Of a stretch of 64,000 nucleotides of DNA, positions 43,026-53,978 are shown one piece after another. The notes beneath the pieces were generated by a model. It had not been told where the DNA came from and ran no database searches. It saw only the letters and a program-made list of their open reading frames with translations. Each line of letters starts with the position of its first letter. The stretch's first letter is position 1. This DNA is from Syngnathus acus (Eukaryota; Chordata; Actinopteri; Syngnathiformes; Syngnathidae), in NCBI RefSeq assembly GCF_901709675.1, contig NC_051089.1, positions 20,313,508 to 20,377,507 on the forward strand. Direction: 5' to 3'. A program made the translations under genes and the position numbers.

Positions 43026-44647
43026 CAGTGCCTTGCGAAAGTATTCGGCCCCCTTGAACCTTTCAACATTTCGCCACATTTCAGGCTTCAAACATAAAGA
43101 TATAAAATTTTAATTTTTTGTCAAGAATCAACAAGTGGGACACAATCGTGAAGTGGAACGAAATTTATTGGATAATTTAAACTTTTTTAACAAATAAAAA
43201 TTGAAAAGTGGGGCGTGCAATATTATTCGGCCCCTTTACTTTCAGTGCAGCAAACTCACTCCAGAAGTTCAGTGAGGATCTTTGAATGATCCAATGTTGT
43301 CCTAAATGACTGATGATGATAAATAGAATGCACCTGTGTGTAATCAAGTCTCCGTATAAATGCACCTGCTCTTTGATAGTCTCGGTTCTGTTTAAAGCGC
43401 AGAGAGAACCATGAAGACAAAGGAACACACCAGGCAGGTCCGAGATACTGTTGTGGAGACGTTTAAAGCCGGATTTGGATACAAAAAGATTTCCCAAGCT
43501 TTAAACATCTCAAGGAGCACTGTGCAAGCAATTATATTGAAATGGAAGGAGTATCAGACCACTGCAAATCTACCAAGACCCGGCCGTCCCTCCAAACTTT
43601 CATCTCAAACAAGGAGAAGACTGATCAGAGATGCAGCCAAGAGGCCCATGATCACTCTGGATGAACTGCAGATAACTACAGCTGAGGTGGGAGAGTCTGT
43701 CCATAGGACAACAATCAGTCGTGCACTGCACAAATCTGGCCTTTATGGAAGAGTGGCAAGAAGAAAGCCATTTCTCAAAGATATCCATAAAAAGTCTCGT
43801 TTAAAGTTTGCCACAAGCCACCTGGGAGACACACCAAACGTGGAAGAAGGTGCTCTGGTCAGATGAAACCAAAATCGAACTTTTTGGCCACAATGCAAAA
43901 CGATATGTTTGGCGTAAAAGCAACACAGCTCATCACCCTGAACACACCATCCCCACTGTCAAACATGGGGGTGGCAGCATCATGGTTTGGGCCTGCTTTT
44001 CTTCAGCAGGGACAGGGAAGATGGCTAAAATTGATGGGAAGATGGATGGAGCCAAATACAGGACCATTCTGGAAGAAAACCTGTTGGAGTCTGCAAAAGA
44101 CCTGCGACTGGGACGGAGATTTATCTTCCAACAGGACAATGATCCAAAACATAAAGCCAAATCTACAATGGAATGGTTCACAAATAGACTTATCCAGGTG
44201 TTAGAATGGCCAAGTCAAAGTCCAGACCTGAATCCAATCGAGAATCTGTGGAAAGAGCTGAAGACTGCTGTTCACAAACGCTCTCCATCCAACCTCACTG
44301 AGCTCGAGCTGTTTTGCAAGGAAGAATGGGCAAGAATTCCAGTCTCTCGATGTGCAAAACTGATAGAGACATACCCCAAGCGACTTGCAGCTGTAATTGC
44401 AGCAAAAGGTGGCGCTACAAAGTATTAGCGCAAGGGGGCCGAATAATATTGCACGCCCCACTTTTCAGTTTTTTATTTGTTAAAAAAGTTTAAATTATCC
44501 AATAAATTTCGTTCCACTTCACGATTGTGTCCCACTTGTTGTTGATTCTTGACAAAAAATTACAATTTTATATCTTTATGTTTGAAGCCTGAAATGTGGC
44601 GGAATGTTGAAAGGTTCAAGGGGGCCGAATACTTTCGCAAGGCACTG
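43026..44647 (+). mobile_element. Tc1-like transposon, copy 2 (full length, inactive)
   Basis: 1622 bp between TA dinucleotides, the same family as 25150-26776 but in opposite orientation. The ends CAGTGCCTTGCGAAAGTATT are intact on both sides. Confidence 0.96.
43411..44428 (+). pseudogene. Tc1 transposase, single 2-bp frameshift
   Basis: Relative to copy 1, two bases are missing after position 43839 (AACATGTGG reads AACGTGG), shifting the frame at codon 144. The upstream frame stops at 43866; the downstream frame is open to 44428. Both HTH helices and the three acidic catalytic positions (WSDETK, QQDNDPKH, NPIENLW) are intact, so the frameshift is the only obvious lesion. Confidence 0.95.
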
Positions 44648-44845
44648 TATATGCCGTCGCGGTGGGCGGGGGAATGCCCGCGAGTCGCCGAGGCTAACGT
44701 TGCCCAGCCAGCTAGCCAGCCGCTCTCCCCCCATATATAAAAAAATAATTTTCTCAACGGATTTACACGATTCACAAAAATACTTGCGACGGAAAAAAAC
44801 GCGGAAAATCCGCGGATCAGCGGAAAAGTCTCATCCCTGATTAAT

Positions 44846-45365
44846 GTGACTGGGATGTAAACTGTGGTGCCATGTCAAAGTCTGCAATCCGCATTGCTCA
44901 GCTGCAAGGCAGCGGATTTTTAATCTACCATCGCTCATTAGAACGTAGAAATGTTAACAGTTAGAAAATACATTTTTTTCTCTTGAACCTGCAAGAATGC
45001 TCAACTCAGCATAGCTTGAGACACGTATGCTGTCAACACAGTGCTAGCAGAGATCCAATGTGAATGTGATAAGATGTGAATTCCTATGAGAAGATGTTTC
45101 AGAATTCAACAAAATATGAATTGCAGGTCAATGTAACTCACTATCACGATTTAATTCACTATCGCCAAAAATGCCATGTGGCAAGATAGCGACCAAATAG
45201 GTTTGACCACCGCCACATAAACATGTGATATCGTGGCTAACTATGCTTCAGTGCGGTGAAAAGATTTTTATACTGGTTAGCCACGTTGTTTAAAAGATTT
45301 CATGACTCAGCACCATCCTTTCTCATCTGAAGGAGGATATACTGTAAATTTCGGGACCTAGTAAT
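44846..45365. other. arnt2 intron, no recognised feature
   Basis: No repeat ends or coding similarity. Confidence 0.5.
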
Positions 45366-45600
45366 GATGGGCAAATGAAGCTTCAAGATGATTCATAAAC
45401 CCGTTGTTGTGTTTACTTAGACCTCTAGATGGCACTCTTTGTTCACCATAGAGCTGAAAGCCCACCGACTTGCCATTTCTTAAAACCCTCACTTTAAACC
45501 AACATTGCCCTCTAGAGGAGCCAAAGAATACAACAACTGGTTCATGAAGCTTCATTTTCTCATCAGAAACACCACCAAATTGAATTTGGTGGTGTTTCTG
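45366..45600. repeat. Imperfect inverted repeat plus a perfect 37-bp hairpin
   Basis: AAATGAAGCTTCAAGATG (45373) pairs loosely with the GGTTCATGAAGCTTCATTTT side (45540), likely a hAT MITE remnant. CAGAAACACCACCAAATT and its complement form a hairpin at 45564-45600. Confidence 0.55.
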
Positions 45601-45665
45601 CCTAACAATGTGGCCTTTAATGATCAACAGTTAGAAGCATTTGACGGAATTATAAATACTAATTA

Positions 45666-46642
45666 CCGTAATTTTCGGACTATAAATCGCAGGTTTTTTC
45701 ATAGTTTGGGTGGGGGGGGCGACTTATAATAAGGAGCGACTTATATGTGGGGTTTTTTTCAAAACTTTTCAAAAAAAAAAAAAATGTGAAACCGCGATAA
45801 ACGAACCGCGATGTAGCAAGGGATTACTGTAATTTGAATTTCAAGTGACGTCAGCAGCGCGACGCGGCGTGGCGCAGCGGTTGTTTACAAAAAGGACAAA
45901 GATTGATCACGGGATGACGAAGATGGCGAAGGGCCCCACGTACTACCGGCATCATTAGCGGCTTTGTTTCTAAGTGACACGGAGGACGAAGAGTTTGAAG
46001 GATTTAAGGATTTGGAGTGACACAGAAGGTTTGAAAAACTATTATGGCTTTTACGCACGCCCGGTCCTACTCTACGGAGCTCTCTTTCACCTCCGTGGAT
46101 TGAAGTCGGGGGCCGGCGCTGGGCCGGGTGGCTGTCCAGGGACGGTGGATGGGGCTCGGACATGGCTTTTACGCACGCCCGGTCCTACTCTCCAGAGCTC
46201 TCTTTCACCTCCGTGGATAGAAGTCGGGGGCCGGCGCTCGGCCGGGTGGCTGTCCGGGGACGGTGGATGGGGCTCGGTCATGGCTTTTACGCACGCCTGG
46301 TCCTATTCTATGGATCTCTCTTCCACCTCCGTGGCTGGAAGTCCACGCCGCCACACACCTGGAAGTTTGTTTTGTTAAATAAAGAGCCGTTTACCAAACC
46401 CACGTCTTTCCTTGTACTTTGTTAACGCTACAATATAGTTATATACTAGATCTGTGGAATAACGACGAGGCTGACGTCAGGGCGCACGCGCGGCGTTGTT
46501 GACAAAGGACGAGGAATTTGATCGATGGATTTAATGATTTAGAGTGCACAGATGGTTTGATAATATTATTGCTTACGTTATTGTGCATTTTATGGCTAAT
46601 GCGACCTATATTCCGGAGCGACTTTTAGTCCGAAAATTACGT
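45666..46642 (+). mobile_element. Pogo-like foldback element with ~2.6 minisatellite units
   Basis: TA-flanked, CCGTAATTTTCGGACTATAA to TAGTCCGAAAATTACGT. The C-terminal remnant (45907-46020, FLSDTEDEEFEGFKDLE) is followed by ~118-bp units (46043-46350). Confidence 0.8.
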
Positions 46643-46851
46643 TATACGTGTCCCAGACGTGTGACATCTCCCCACGGGTTATCTGATGACGTGTTCAATA
46701 AATATGGCAGCACATAGTACTTTTTTAAAGAATCGATTTTAAAATAATCAAATTTGCATAATAATTCATCATATTCTCAAATTCATTACAAAATATTAAC
46801 TTTTCACTGCTGTAAATAAAATAAATTACCATGAGAAAAGCACAGTATATA

Positions 46852-47212
46852 CAGTCATCCCTTGCTATATCACGGTTCACCTTTCACGGCCTCACTGCTT
46901 CACAGATTTTATTCACAGTGCATTGTGTTATGGCTTCATATGAAAAAGACACTACAGAGCGGAGTCAGGCCGCAGAGGCGCACTATATAGTACGTACTGA
47001 TGATTAAAATTATTATTTTACTGTTATCTGGAAGAAAGTGTTTACTTCTCTTTGTTAAACAAATGCTTGGGCCTGAAAAAAAGTTTTGTCCTTTGGTTTC
47101 AATGTTATACCTGTATAATAATGGTAAAAAAATAAAGGTTTCTACTTCACGGATTTCACCTATCACGGGTTCTTTTCGGAATGTTACCCCAGAGAAAAAT
47201 GAGGGATTACTA
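46852..47212. mobile_element. Tigger/pogo-like MITE (CAGTCATCCCTTGC ends)
   Basis: 361 bp, TA-flanked, CAGTCATCCCTTGCTATATC at left and AATGAGGGATTACTA at right. Repeated TTTCACGG/TATCACGG motifs. Confidence 0.7.
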
Positions 47213-47281
47213 TACATTAAAAAAGTAATTTATAACAATACTCATCACACTGCTCATATTAAACTTGTCTATTTACATATA

Positions 47282-47694
47282 CCGTATTTTCCGGACTATA
47301 AGGCGCACCGGACTATAAGGCGCACCATCAATGACTGGCCCATTTTAAAACTTTGTCCTTATATGAGGCGCACCGGACGATAAGGCGCACCATTAATGCA
47401 TCATGTCAGATTTTTAATCCAAATCAAACCATTCTCCATTTTATCTTTTTTATTTTAACTTCAGGCGCAACAAATTACTTTATAATCACAAAATAATGAT
47501 CCATAGTCTTTTTGATTCATGATTCATAATCTTCAGCGGGCCACTTATGACTGATTTCATGACACAATGCTTCGGGCCAGTTTAAATTTAAGAATTTGGT
47601 CCATATATAAGGCGCACCGGACTATAAGGCGCACTGTCGGCTTTTGAGAAAATTTTATGTTTTAAAGTGCGCCTTATAGTCCGGAAAATATGGT
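47282..47694. mobile_element. TATAAGGCGC-type pogo-like MITE
   Basis: 413 bp, TA-flanked, CCGTATTTTCCGGACTATAA at left and its inverse TAGTCCGGAAAATATGG at right. Six GGCGCACC motifs and two CCGGACTATAAGGCGCAC repeats near each end. Confidence 0.85.
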
Positions 47695-47950
47695 ACTATA
47701 CTTCTCCCAGAACATTAAAAATGAACTGAGAAGCATTAATGCATGTTTTGCAACTTTCACATCAATTTGGCTAGGTTTGTGGTCATTGTCACTTACACAT
47801 GCAAACCGTGGCAAACCTTTAGTAAATCAAGCCTATATCATTTATCCAGTATAGTTTGTTGCAATTTATATTTGCTCATTATTTTCTTGCTAATCTGGGG
47901 CCAAGGTGTTTTTTCAGCACTGTTCGGAGGATATCAAGAGACACACTCAC

Positions 47951-48062
47951 CCGCCTGATCTTCTCTTGCCACCACGGCCTGGCACCGATCCTCCCATCCT
48001 TACCGGGCCGGATCCCACTGCCCCCGGCATCACTACTGTACCCGGCAACTCACTGCCCATCT
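47951..48062 (-). CDS. arnt2: arnt2 exon (N-terminal arm; GRGGKRRSG)
   Basis: The minus strand reads tgttccacag|AG ATG GGC AGT ... TCA GGC GG|gtgagt: 2 + 108 + 2 = 112 nt. The first two bases should finish a glutamate codon (NPPE in other ARNT2). Then MGSELPGTVVMPGAVGSG, PVRMGGSVPGRGGKRRSG, and GG completed by the A at 39403. It matches the pattern PGxV...QVRMxGAMPARGGKRRSG of ARNT2. KRR here is the likely nuclear-localisation basic patch. Confidence 0.94.
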
Positions 48063-48944
48063 CTGTGGAACAGAACATAAAAGAATTAAAAACAATAATC
48101 TTTTGTCATCGTTAAGCTTACTCATTGTATTCAGTTATCTTTCATTCAAACACAATTAAACACTATGATATAGCTAAAGGCAAATTATCTGAGGAAAAGG
48201 TGGGTTGGCAAGTCAGACCCAATACTGTACCAGTGACACAAAATGAACCGACAAACCAAATTCATTGACTGGCTGTGACGTCTCCTTCGTACGCAACGTC
48301 ACAAATTGACACACAAGAGAGACGGTAGTTTGTTTAATTCAGCATTAAACTCAGTTTTGAACCTAGAAACACAGAGTCATTAAAAGGCCAGCAGCCGACG
48401 GCAATGGAAGCATTCATTTCAAAAGATGTGGATTTCTTTCTTGACGTCACTCACGTCTGCCATTCGCTGATTGGTTCATTCAAACTGTCTGTTTGCTCAG
48501 GTTTGCCCCGCCTCAGAAATGGGACCCCACCAGTCCAATCACTGGTACATAATTGGTCTGGCTTGCCAGGCAAAGGAAAAGGGTCATCTTGAAAGTACAG
48601 TACTATCTGGCACAAACATTACCATGCTTTTGTGCTTCTGTTTGTTGAAAATCTAAAAGAGGTCCTTCAAAAAATGTCATATTGAATAGTAATTACAATG
48701 TTGAGGAACAGAACAATGCCAACTACTGTAGATTATTTTCCAAAATAGTTCAGCATTTGCACCAAGCTCTTTCATGATGCTGACTCACACGTTGATTGCT
48801 AGAAAACTGGAATTGACAATTTCCGCTAAAATCGGAATAGAACTGCAGACTGCAGGACATTTTAAACAGGGTTATATTGCAGCTTAAGGAATATCAACAA
48901 AGCAGATACAAAAGTCTGTACACACATGTCAAGATTAATTTTTT
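48063..48944. other. arnt2 intron 1 region, no recognised feature
   Basis: No exon with the expected MATPAAVNP start was found here. Confidence 0.5.
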
Positions 48945-49277
48945 TAACTAACAATAATAATGCATCAGATTTATATAGCACTTTTCAAAGACATTTTACA
49001 GTAGATCGAATATTCATGCGCTCACACATTCCCACTCTGGTCATAGTAAACTACCACAGCTGCCCTGTGGCAGGCTGACAGAAGGACTATGGCCCCGTCA
49101 ACCACCACGAAACATTCGTATCCAGTTATACACCAGTGTGAGTGGCAGTGGAGGCGGGGTGTGTGGAGTGTCCTGTCCAAAGACACAAGGACGCATGACT
49201 CAAACAGAGCCAAACTCGAACTGCCGACCCTTCGGTTACCAAATGACCCCCTGTACTGCTTGAGTCACAGCCGCCAC
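48945..49277 (-). mobile_element. Possible second SINE family (tRNA-like head)
   Basis: On the minus strand GGCGGCTGTGACTCAAGCAG (A-box-like) is followed by GGTCGGCAGTTCGAGTTTGG (B-box-like). The opposite end has ATTTATATAGCACTTTTCAA. The core differs from the other SINEs here. Confidence 0.5.
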
Positions 49278-50120
49278 AATGGGCATTTATCATGCTTTGT
49301 TTACGAGCTCTTAAATGTTTATGGATATGAATCCTGTACAGACACTCCAAGGAGCTTTTGCTAATTTAGTATTGAAGCAAGTAAAAGATAAGATGGCAGT
49401 CCAGTGGAAAAATCCACTTAATATAGTGTCACTTTGCTGGGCATCTATTCAATATAGGGTGAGTAACACAAGGCTTTAAATTTGAGAGGTGTAATGAAGA
49501 CACTGCTTTATTTTTATATTATATTTATCAGTGCAGCCATTCATCGTAGCAGGAAAAGCCTCGACACTGCGGCCACTATTCTAAAAGTCGAAACAACCCT
49601 CCCCCCCATTAGACAACCAAAGTACAAATCTCGCTTTATCATAGCACCTGTGTCTTTGCTGCACAGCTTATTCCAATCGTTCCCATCCTTCCAGCATTTG
49701 ACTAAAAACATGTTAATGTCCAGTGAAAATCCTGTACCTCCACTTTATGACTTTGAATGACAATGGCATGTTTTGAAAAAGTTTCTTCATTAACTACCAG
49801 AACTGTCCTTTAAATAGATACTTCTCTTCAGCTCAGGCTACGTTTACAGCTTTGAGATGATGACGACAGTGAAGAGGAATTATGAGGATTGTTACTTTGT
49901 TTTAATAAACTTTTGACTGGCAACGTTGGATAATTTTCTATTCATTATAATACATTTTTACAGGCAATGTATAAGTGAGCAACGCAAATTGTGCAAGTAA
50001 TCCACCAAGATGTCACTATTTCACACACAACCTGAAGTCACAATTTTTTTGAAATAAAAGAAAAGAAAAATGTTAATGTGTTAATTATGACACGTTCGAC
50101 GAGTGGCATAAAAGAAACTA
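49278..50120. other. Intronic sequence, no recognised feature
   Basis: No repeat ends or coding similarity. Confidence 0.5.
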
Positions 50121-50906
50121 CAGTAGAACTTCTGACTTCAAACGTCTCCAGGTTCAAACAAATCGGAGTTCGAACCAAAAATTCGAAGAAACCCAGAAAC
50201 CGAACAGCTTTCCGAGCCGGGTCGAGGCTAGCCGACGGCGTCTCTGAAGCAACGTTTGGTTCGGCTCGACAAGCTAAAGCGCGTCTCGAGAGTGTAAAGC
50301 TCCGGAGAAGACATGACTTGGAACAAAAATATTGAAATGTGTGACAAAAAAAGATGTCATCAACAATAGCCCAGTGCCCTCTAGTGGCAGGAAGAAACTT
50401 CTACAGTAGATGCAGCAGCACTATTTTCTCTTGTTACGAGCCAAATCGACTGCCTTTAACTTAAAAACGGCATCATATGCATTTCTTTTGTTCCCCATAA
50501 TGAGGGGTTGTGTATAAAAGCTTCCTTTCTCCAGTAATGTCCGTCTTGATCTCGTTCTGTCTCTTGTTTGTGTCAATTGTGTGGCACTATGTGCCTGGCA
50601 GACGGATATGCGATTAACACACCGCTCTTCTCTCCAGTGACCGTGTGTCTGGTCACATATCCCTCTGCCCAGGCAAAGCGGTGCCACACAACAGCGGTCA
50701 ACAACCTTTTTACTAACGATTGTATGAGCGTATTAGACATCACAAAAATCACTTATTATTACGCAAAAGGGTCCATTGTTGCTATGTCAGAACAGATTAA
50801 TCAGTTTTCCATTATTTCTTATGGGAAAAATTGAATCGGACTCTGACCAAATCGGGGTTTGACCAGTTTTCTGGAACGAATTATGGTCGAAGTCAGAGGT
50901 TCTACT
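50121..50906 (-). mobile_element. Tigger/pogo-like element (CAGTAGAACTTCTGACTTC ends)
   Basis: Inverted ends CAGTAGAACTTCTGACTTC and GAAGTCAGAGGTTCTACTG, TA on the left side. The minus strand carries the first codons of a pogo transposase. Confidence 0.75.
50421..50498 (-). pseudogene. Pogo-like transposase N-terminus, 25 codons
   Basis: MGNKRNAYDAVFKLKAVDLA then RNKRK and a stop: helix 1 of the CENP-B/pogo HTH. The start was taken at the MGNKR methionine because upstream residues are untranslated leader. Nothing downstream is preserved. Confidence 0.75.
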
Positions 50907-50970
50907 GTGTTGGTAACACATATATATGACGAGGATTAATTTCCCTATAATTTTATTAATTAAATTGATT

Positions 50971-51226
50971 GGCACGGTGAGACACTGGTTAGGACATCCG
51001 CCTCACGGTTCAGAGGTTGCGGTTTCGATTCCGGCCCATCCTCTGTGGAGTTTGCATTTCTCCCCTGCGTGAGTTTTTTCCAGGTACTCCAGTTTCCTCC
51101 CACAACCCAAAAACATGCATGGTAGGCAAATTGAGCACTCCAAATTTACCGTAGGTGTTCAGGGTGTCCCCCGCCTACTGCCCGATGGCAGCTGGGATGG
51201 GAAAATGGATGGATGTATGGATGGAT
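50971..51226 (+). mobile_element. tRNA-derived SINE (V-SINE/Mermaid-like)
   Basis: GGCACGGTGAGACACTGGTT head, B-box-like GCGGTTTCGATTCCGG, core CTCTGTGGAGTTTGCATTTC and CAGTTTCCTCCCACAACCC, and a GGATGGATG tail. Confidence 0.85.
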
Positions 51227-51630
51227 AAATGCATTGCACAATTTGCGCCACACAATGCATTCTGGGATCCAAAACAGAAAGTTTTGTCCGTCCCCCCCAC
51301 ACACACACACACATAATATATTTACAGCTGACACACGCTATTAGCACGACAAGGAAATAGGCTGGGCTGCAAATAGCAAAAAACTACCGTAAATTTCGGA
51401 CTATAAGCCGTGACTTTTTTCTCAAATTTTGAACCCTGCGGTTTATAGTCCGGTGCGGCTTATATAGGATTTTTTCCATGATTTTTCTAATGACTAATAC
51501 ACTTATACACTCATAAAAAAGGCTGTGGACCGCTGTTGTGCTGTTACGTTAATAAAAGTTATGCGTCCCCAAATAATCACCTCTTTCCTGACAATCACCT
51601 TTGTATATATTCTTTTACAAATGGTAATTA

Positions 51631-52491
51631 CCGTTTTTTTCCGTGTATAATGCGCCCCCATGTATAATACGCACCCTAAAAATGGCATGTTAATGCTGGA
51701 AAAAAGCCTGTACCCATGTATAATACGCACCCAATGTTTTTATTTTTTATTTATTTATTTATTTATTTATTTTTTAAGTCCCAATGATCGTCACACACGC
51801 AGGGAGGCAATGGGTCCCATTTTTATAGTCTTTGGTATGGTCTTAACTAGGCTGGATGTATTTTTTTTTGTTGCCGTTGATTTCTCCGACTGCCCGTAAA
51901 GGCACCACCGCGATCAGATGAAAAGAGAGGAAAGTGACGTGCGGACATGTGAAAAAGGCGGCTCTGTATGGGAGAGACGTTGAAGAGGAATAAAAACACC
52001 CTTGGAAACCAAAACTTGCCCCTCGTCGTGACTCGGAGCCGCAACAAATGTTTCGGATTTGTGTAGGGTACATTGTGACAGCAAACGAGCAGGTGATCGA
52101 GCAAGCGTCTGATACGAGAGCATTGCGTTCGTATGGAGCGTGTTTGAAGTGAACAGCAGAGACGAAAGGAACAAGGCAAAGTGTTGTGAAATAAAATATT
52201 ACCTGTAATACGCATTTTGTTATTTGCTGATTGTATTAAACTATCACATTCATTGTCAGTCAAGAAGAGAAGAGGACTATTATCCCTTCTTTGACGAAAT
52301 GACCAGAGCACAGTACAAACACACTATTGTCGGTCAGTCCTGTTGTTGGTTTTGTTGTACCATGATTTTCTTAAAAAAAAAAAATAAAAAAAAAAAAATT
52401 AAAGAAAATTTGTACCCATGTATAATGCGCACCCCAGGTTTTAGGACAATAAATTAGTTAAATTTTGCGCATTATACACGGAAAAAAACGG
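51631..52491. mobile_element. TATAATGCGC-type TA element nested in the pogo-like transposon
   Basis: 861 bp, TA on both sides, CCGTTTTTTTCCGTGTATAA at left and TTATACACGGAAAAAAACGG at right; ACCCATGTATAATGCGCACC direct repeats near each end. Long ORFs inside show no family resemblance. Confidence 0.8.
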
Positions 52492-52662
52492 TAAACATTA
52501 ATAACCTTACGCGATCATGCGGCAACTTTACATGCATTTATTTTAACGGCCATCGGGGGGGCTCAAGCAGAAAAGGTAAGAGTGAGAGAGGTGGAATATA
52601 TGCGTCGAGGAATACAGTAGTGGCGCGATGTGCATGAGGAAAGTTAGCGTAAACAGAGCCCA

Positions 52663-53472
52663 ATGATGGAAGACACTGGAAGGCATGCGTATGACGTAGC
52701 TTTCAAGTTAAAAGCCATTGAGCTGGCTGATAAAGAAGGGAACAGAGCGGTTGCACGTAAACTTCGTGGTGAGATGTTGGAAACGGCAACGGGAAGTACT
52801 GCAGCAATGTAAAAAGACGACGAAAGCTTTCAGAGGTCTTAAAACCAGGTGGTCCGAACTGGGAAACATTCTTGACTGGGTGAACACATAGAGAGTGGAT
52901 GGCCGTGTTTTCATCGTGCAGATCAGACTGAAAGCAAAAGCAATCGCTACCGAAAATAAATATCAACATTTCAAAGGAGGACCGTCATGGTGTTGGCGAT
53001 TTATGAAACGAAAAGGTCACTTGACATTAGTGTGAATCGTGCATTTAAAGTGGCCCTCCGACTTGAATGGGAGGCTTGGATGACCAGCGGCGAGATATCG
53101 TTGACAAAAACTGGATGCATGCGAAGAGCAACTTTCGCACAAGTCTGCCAGTGCATCCTGACAACGTGGAGCAGTGTGGAAAAATCCACCATCACCAACG
53201 GGTTTCGAAAAGCCGGTCTGCTGCGTGACGGAGAGGAGAGAACAAGCTCAGGAGTGAATTTGCCTCAGGACGAGAGTGACGATGAAAGCAACAACGAAGG
53301 AGAGAATGAGAAAGAGTGTTGCGACGTACATCTGGCGCTATTCCAATCGGACACTGAGGAGGAAGATTTTGCTGTTTTCAGTGGGCAGGTGGAAGACTTT
53401 GTTGACTGGTATATATGTTTTTTTACCCGCCTAGTTAGTGCTGTTACTTCCGTGTTTACAACAAAATGTTAA
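52663..53472 (+). pseudogene. Pogo-like transposase relic (CENP-B HTH + DDE C-terminus)
   Basis: 52663-52812 encodes GRHAYDVAFKLKAIELADKE and GNRAVARKL (first HTH helices), stopping early. Broken frames then show KTTKAFRGLKTRW and, at ~52931-53032, FKGGPSWCWRFMKRKGH (second, CENP-B-type HTH). The frame from 52987 continues from SLDISVNRAFKVALRLEWEA, a pogo/jerky-type sequence at the end of the DDE domain, through the acidic tail to LALFQSDTEEEDFAVFS. The catalytic core is deleted and several stops interrupt the frame. Confidence 0.8.
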
Positions 53473-53610
53473 TGTTAGTAAAACTTTAGCCCAGCTCGTG
53501 CTGTTACTTCCGTGTTTACAACAAAATGTTAATGCTATTAAAACTTTAGCCCAGCTGGTGCTGTTACTTCCGTGTTTAAAACGAAATATTAATGTGATTA
53601 AAACTTTCAC
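53431..53610. repeat. 60-bp tandem triplication
   Basis: CTGTTACTTCCGTGTTTA at 53441, 53501 and 53561. Confidence 0.92.
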
Positions 53611-53978
53611 ATTATTTAGTTATTTCTTTGTAAATAACTCGTGCGCACACGCGGCTTATAGTCCGGTGCGGCTTGTATAAGTATAAAACTAAATAAATCA
53701 AGAATTTTAGCTGGTGCGGCTTATAGTCCGGTGCGGCTTATAGCCCGAAATTTACGGTACTTATCATTACCATCCATTGAAATGCATGGTAATGGTTATT
53801 TTCTGCATTACAATTTTTCTGAACCAATCAGCCAATCAAATGGTAATTGGTACTTTTTTTCTGCAAAAAATTGTCATTGGCCTCCAAAAAACTGTAAATG
53901 TTCTTGTATGAAGTCAAAATTTTATAAATGATATGAATAAAATGATGACTTATTTTATATATATAATATATATAACTA

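Larger units (their letters stand above)
42949..44839. mobile_element. Small hAT-like MITE hosting Tc1 copy 2
   Basis: CAGGGATGAGAATGGC at left and AAAAGTCTCATCCCTG at right, flanked by ATTAAT on both sides. Without the Tc1 it is ~270 bp. The flanking duplication is 6 bp as read, shorter than expected for hAT. Confidence 0.6.
51387..53757 (+). mobile_element. Pogo-like transposon with TATAAGCCG-type ends and transposase relic
   Basis: TA-flanked, left CCGTAAATTTCGGACTATAA, right TAGCCCGAAATTTACGG. It carries CENP-B-HTH and DDE-C-terminal coding remnants (52663-53472), and so ties this end sequence to pogo-type transposases. A second TA-flanked element is nested at 51631-52491. A 60-bp triplication follows the coding part. 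Confidence 0.85.

Noticed and set aside
51847-52311. 154-codon ORF on the minus strand
   Set aside because: It sits inside the nested TA element, overlaps other open frames and shows no domain.
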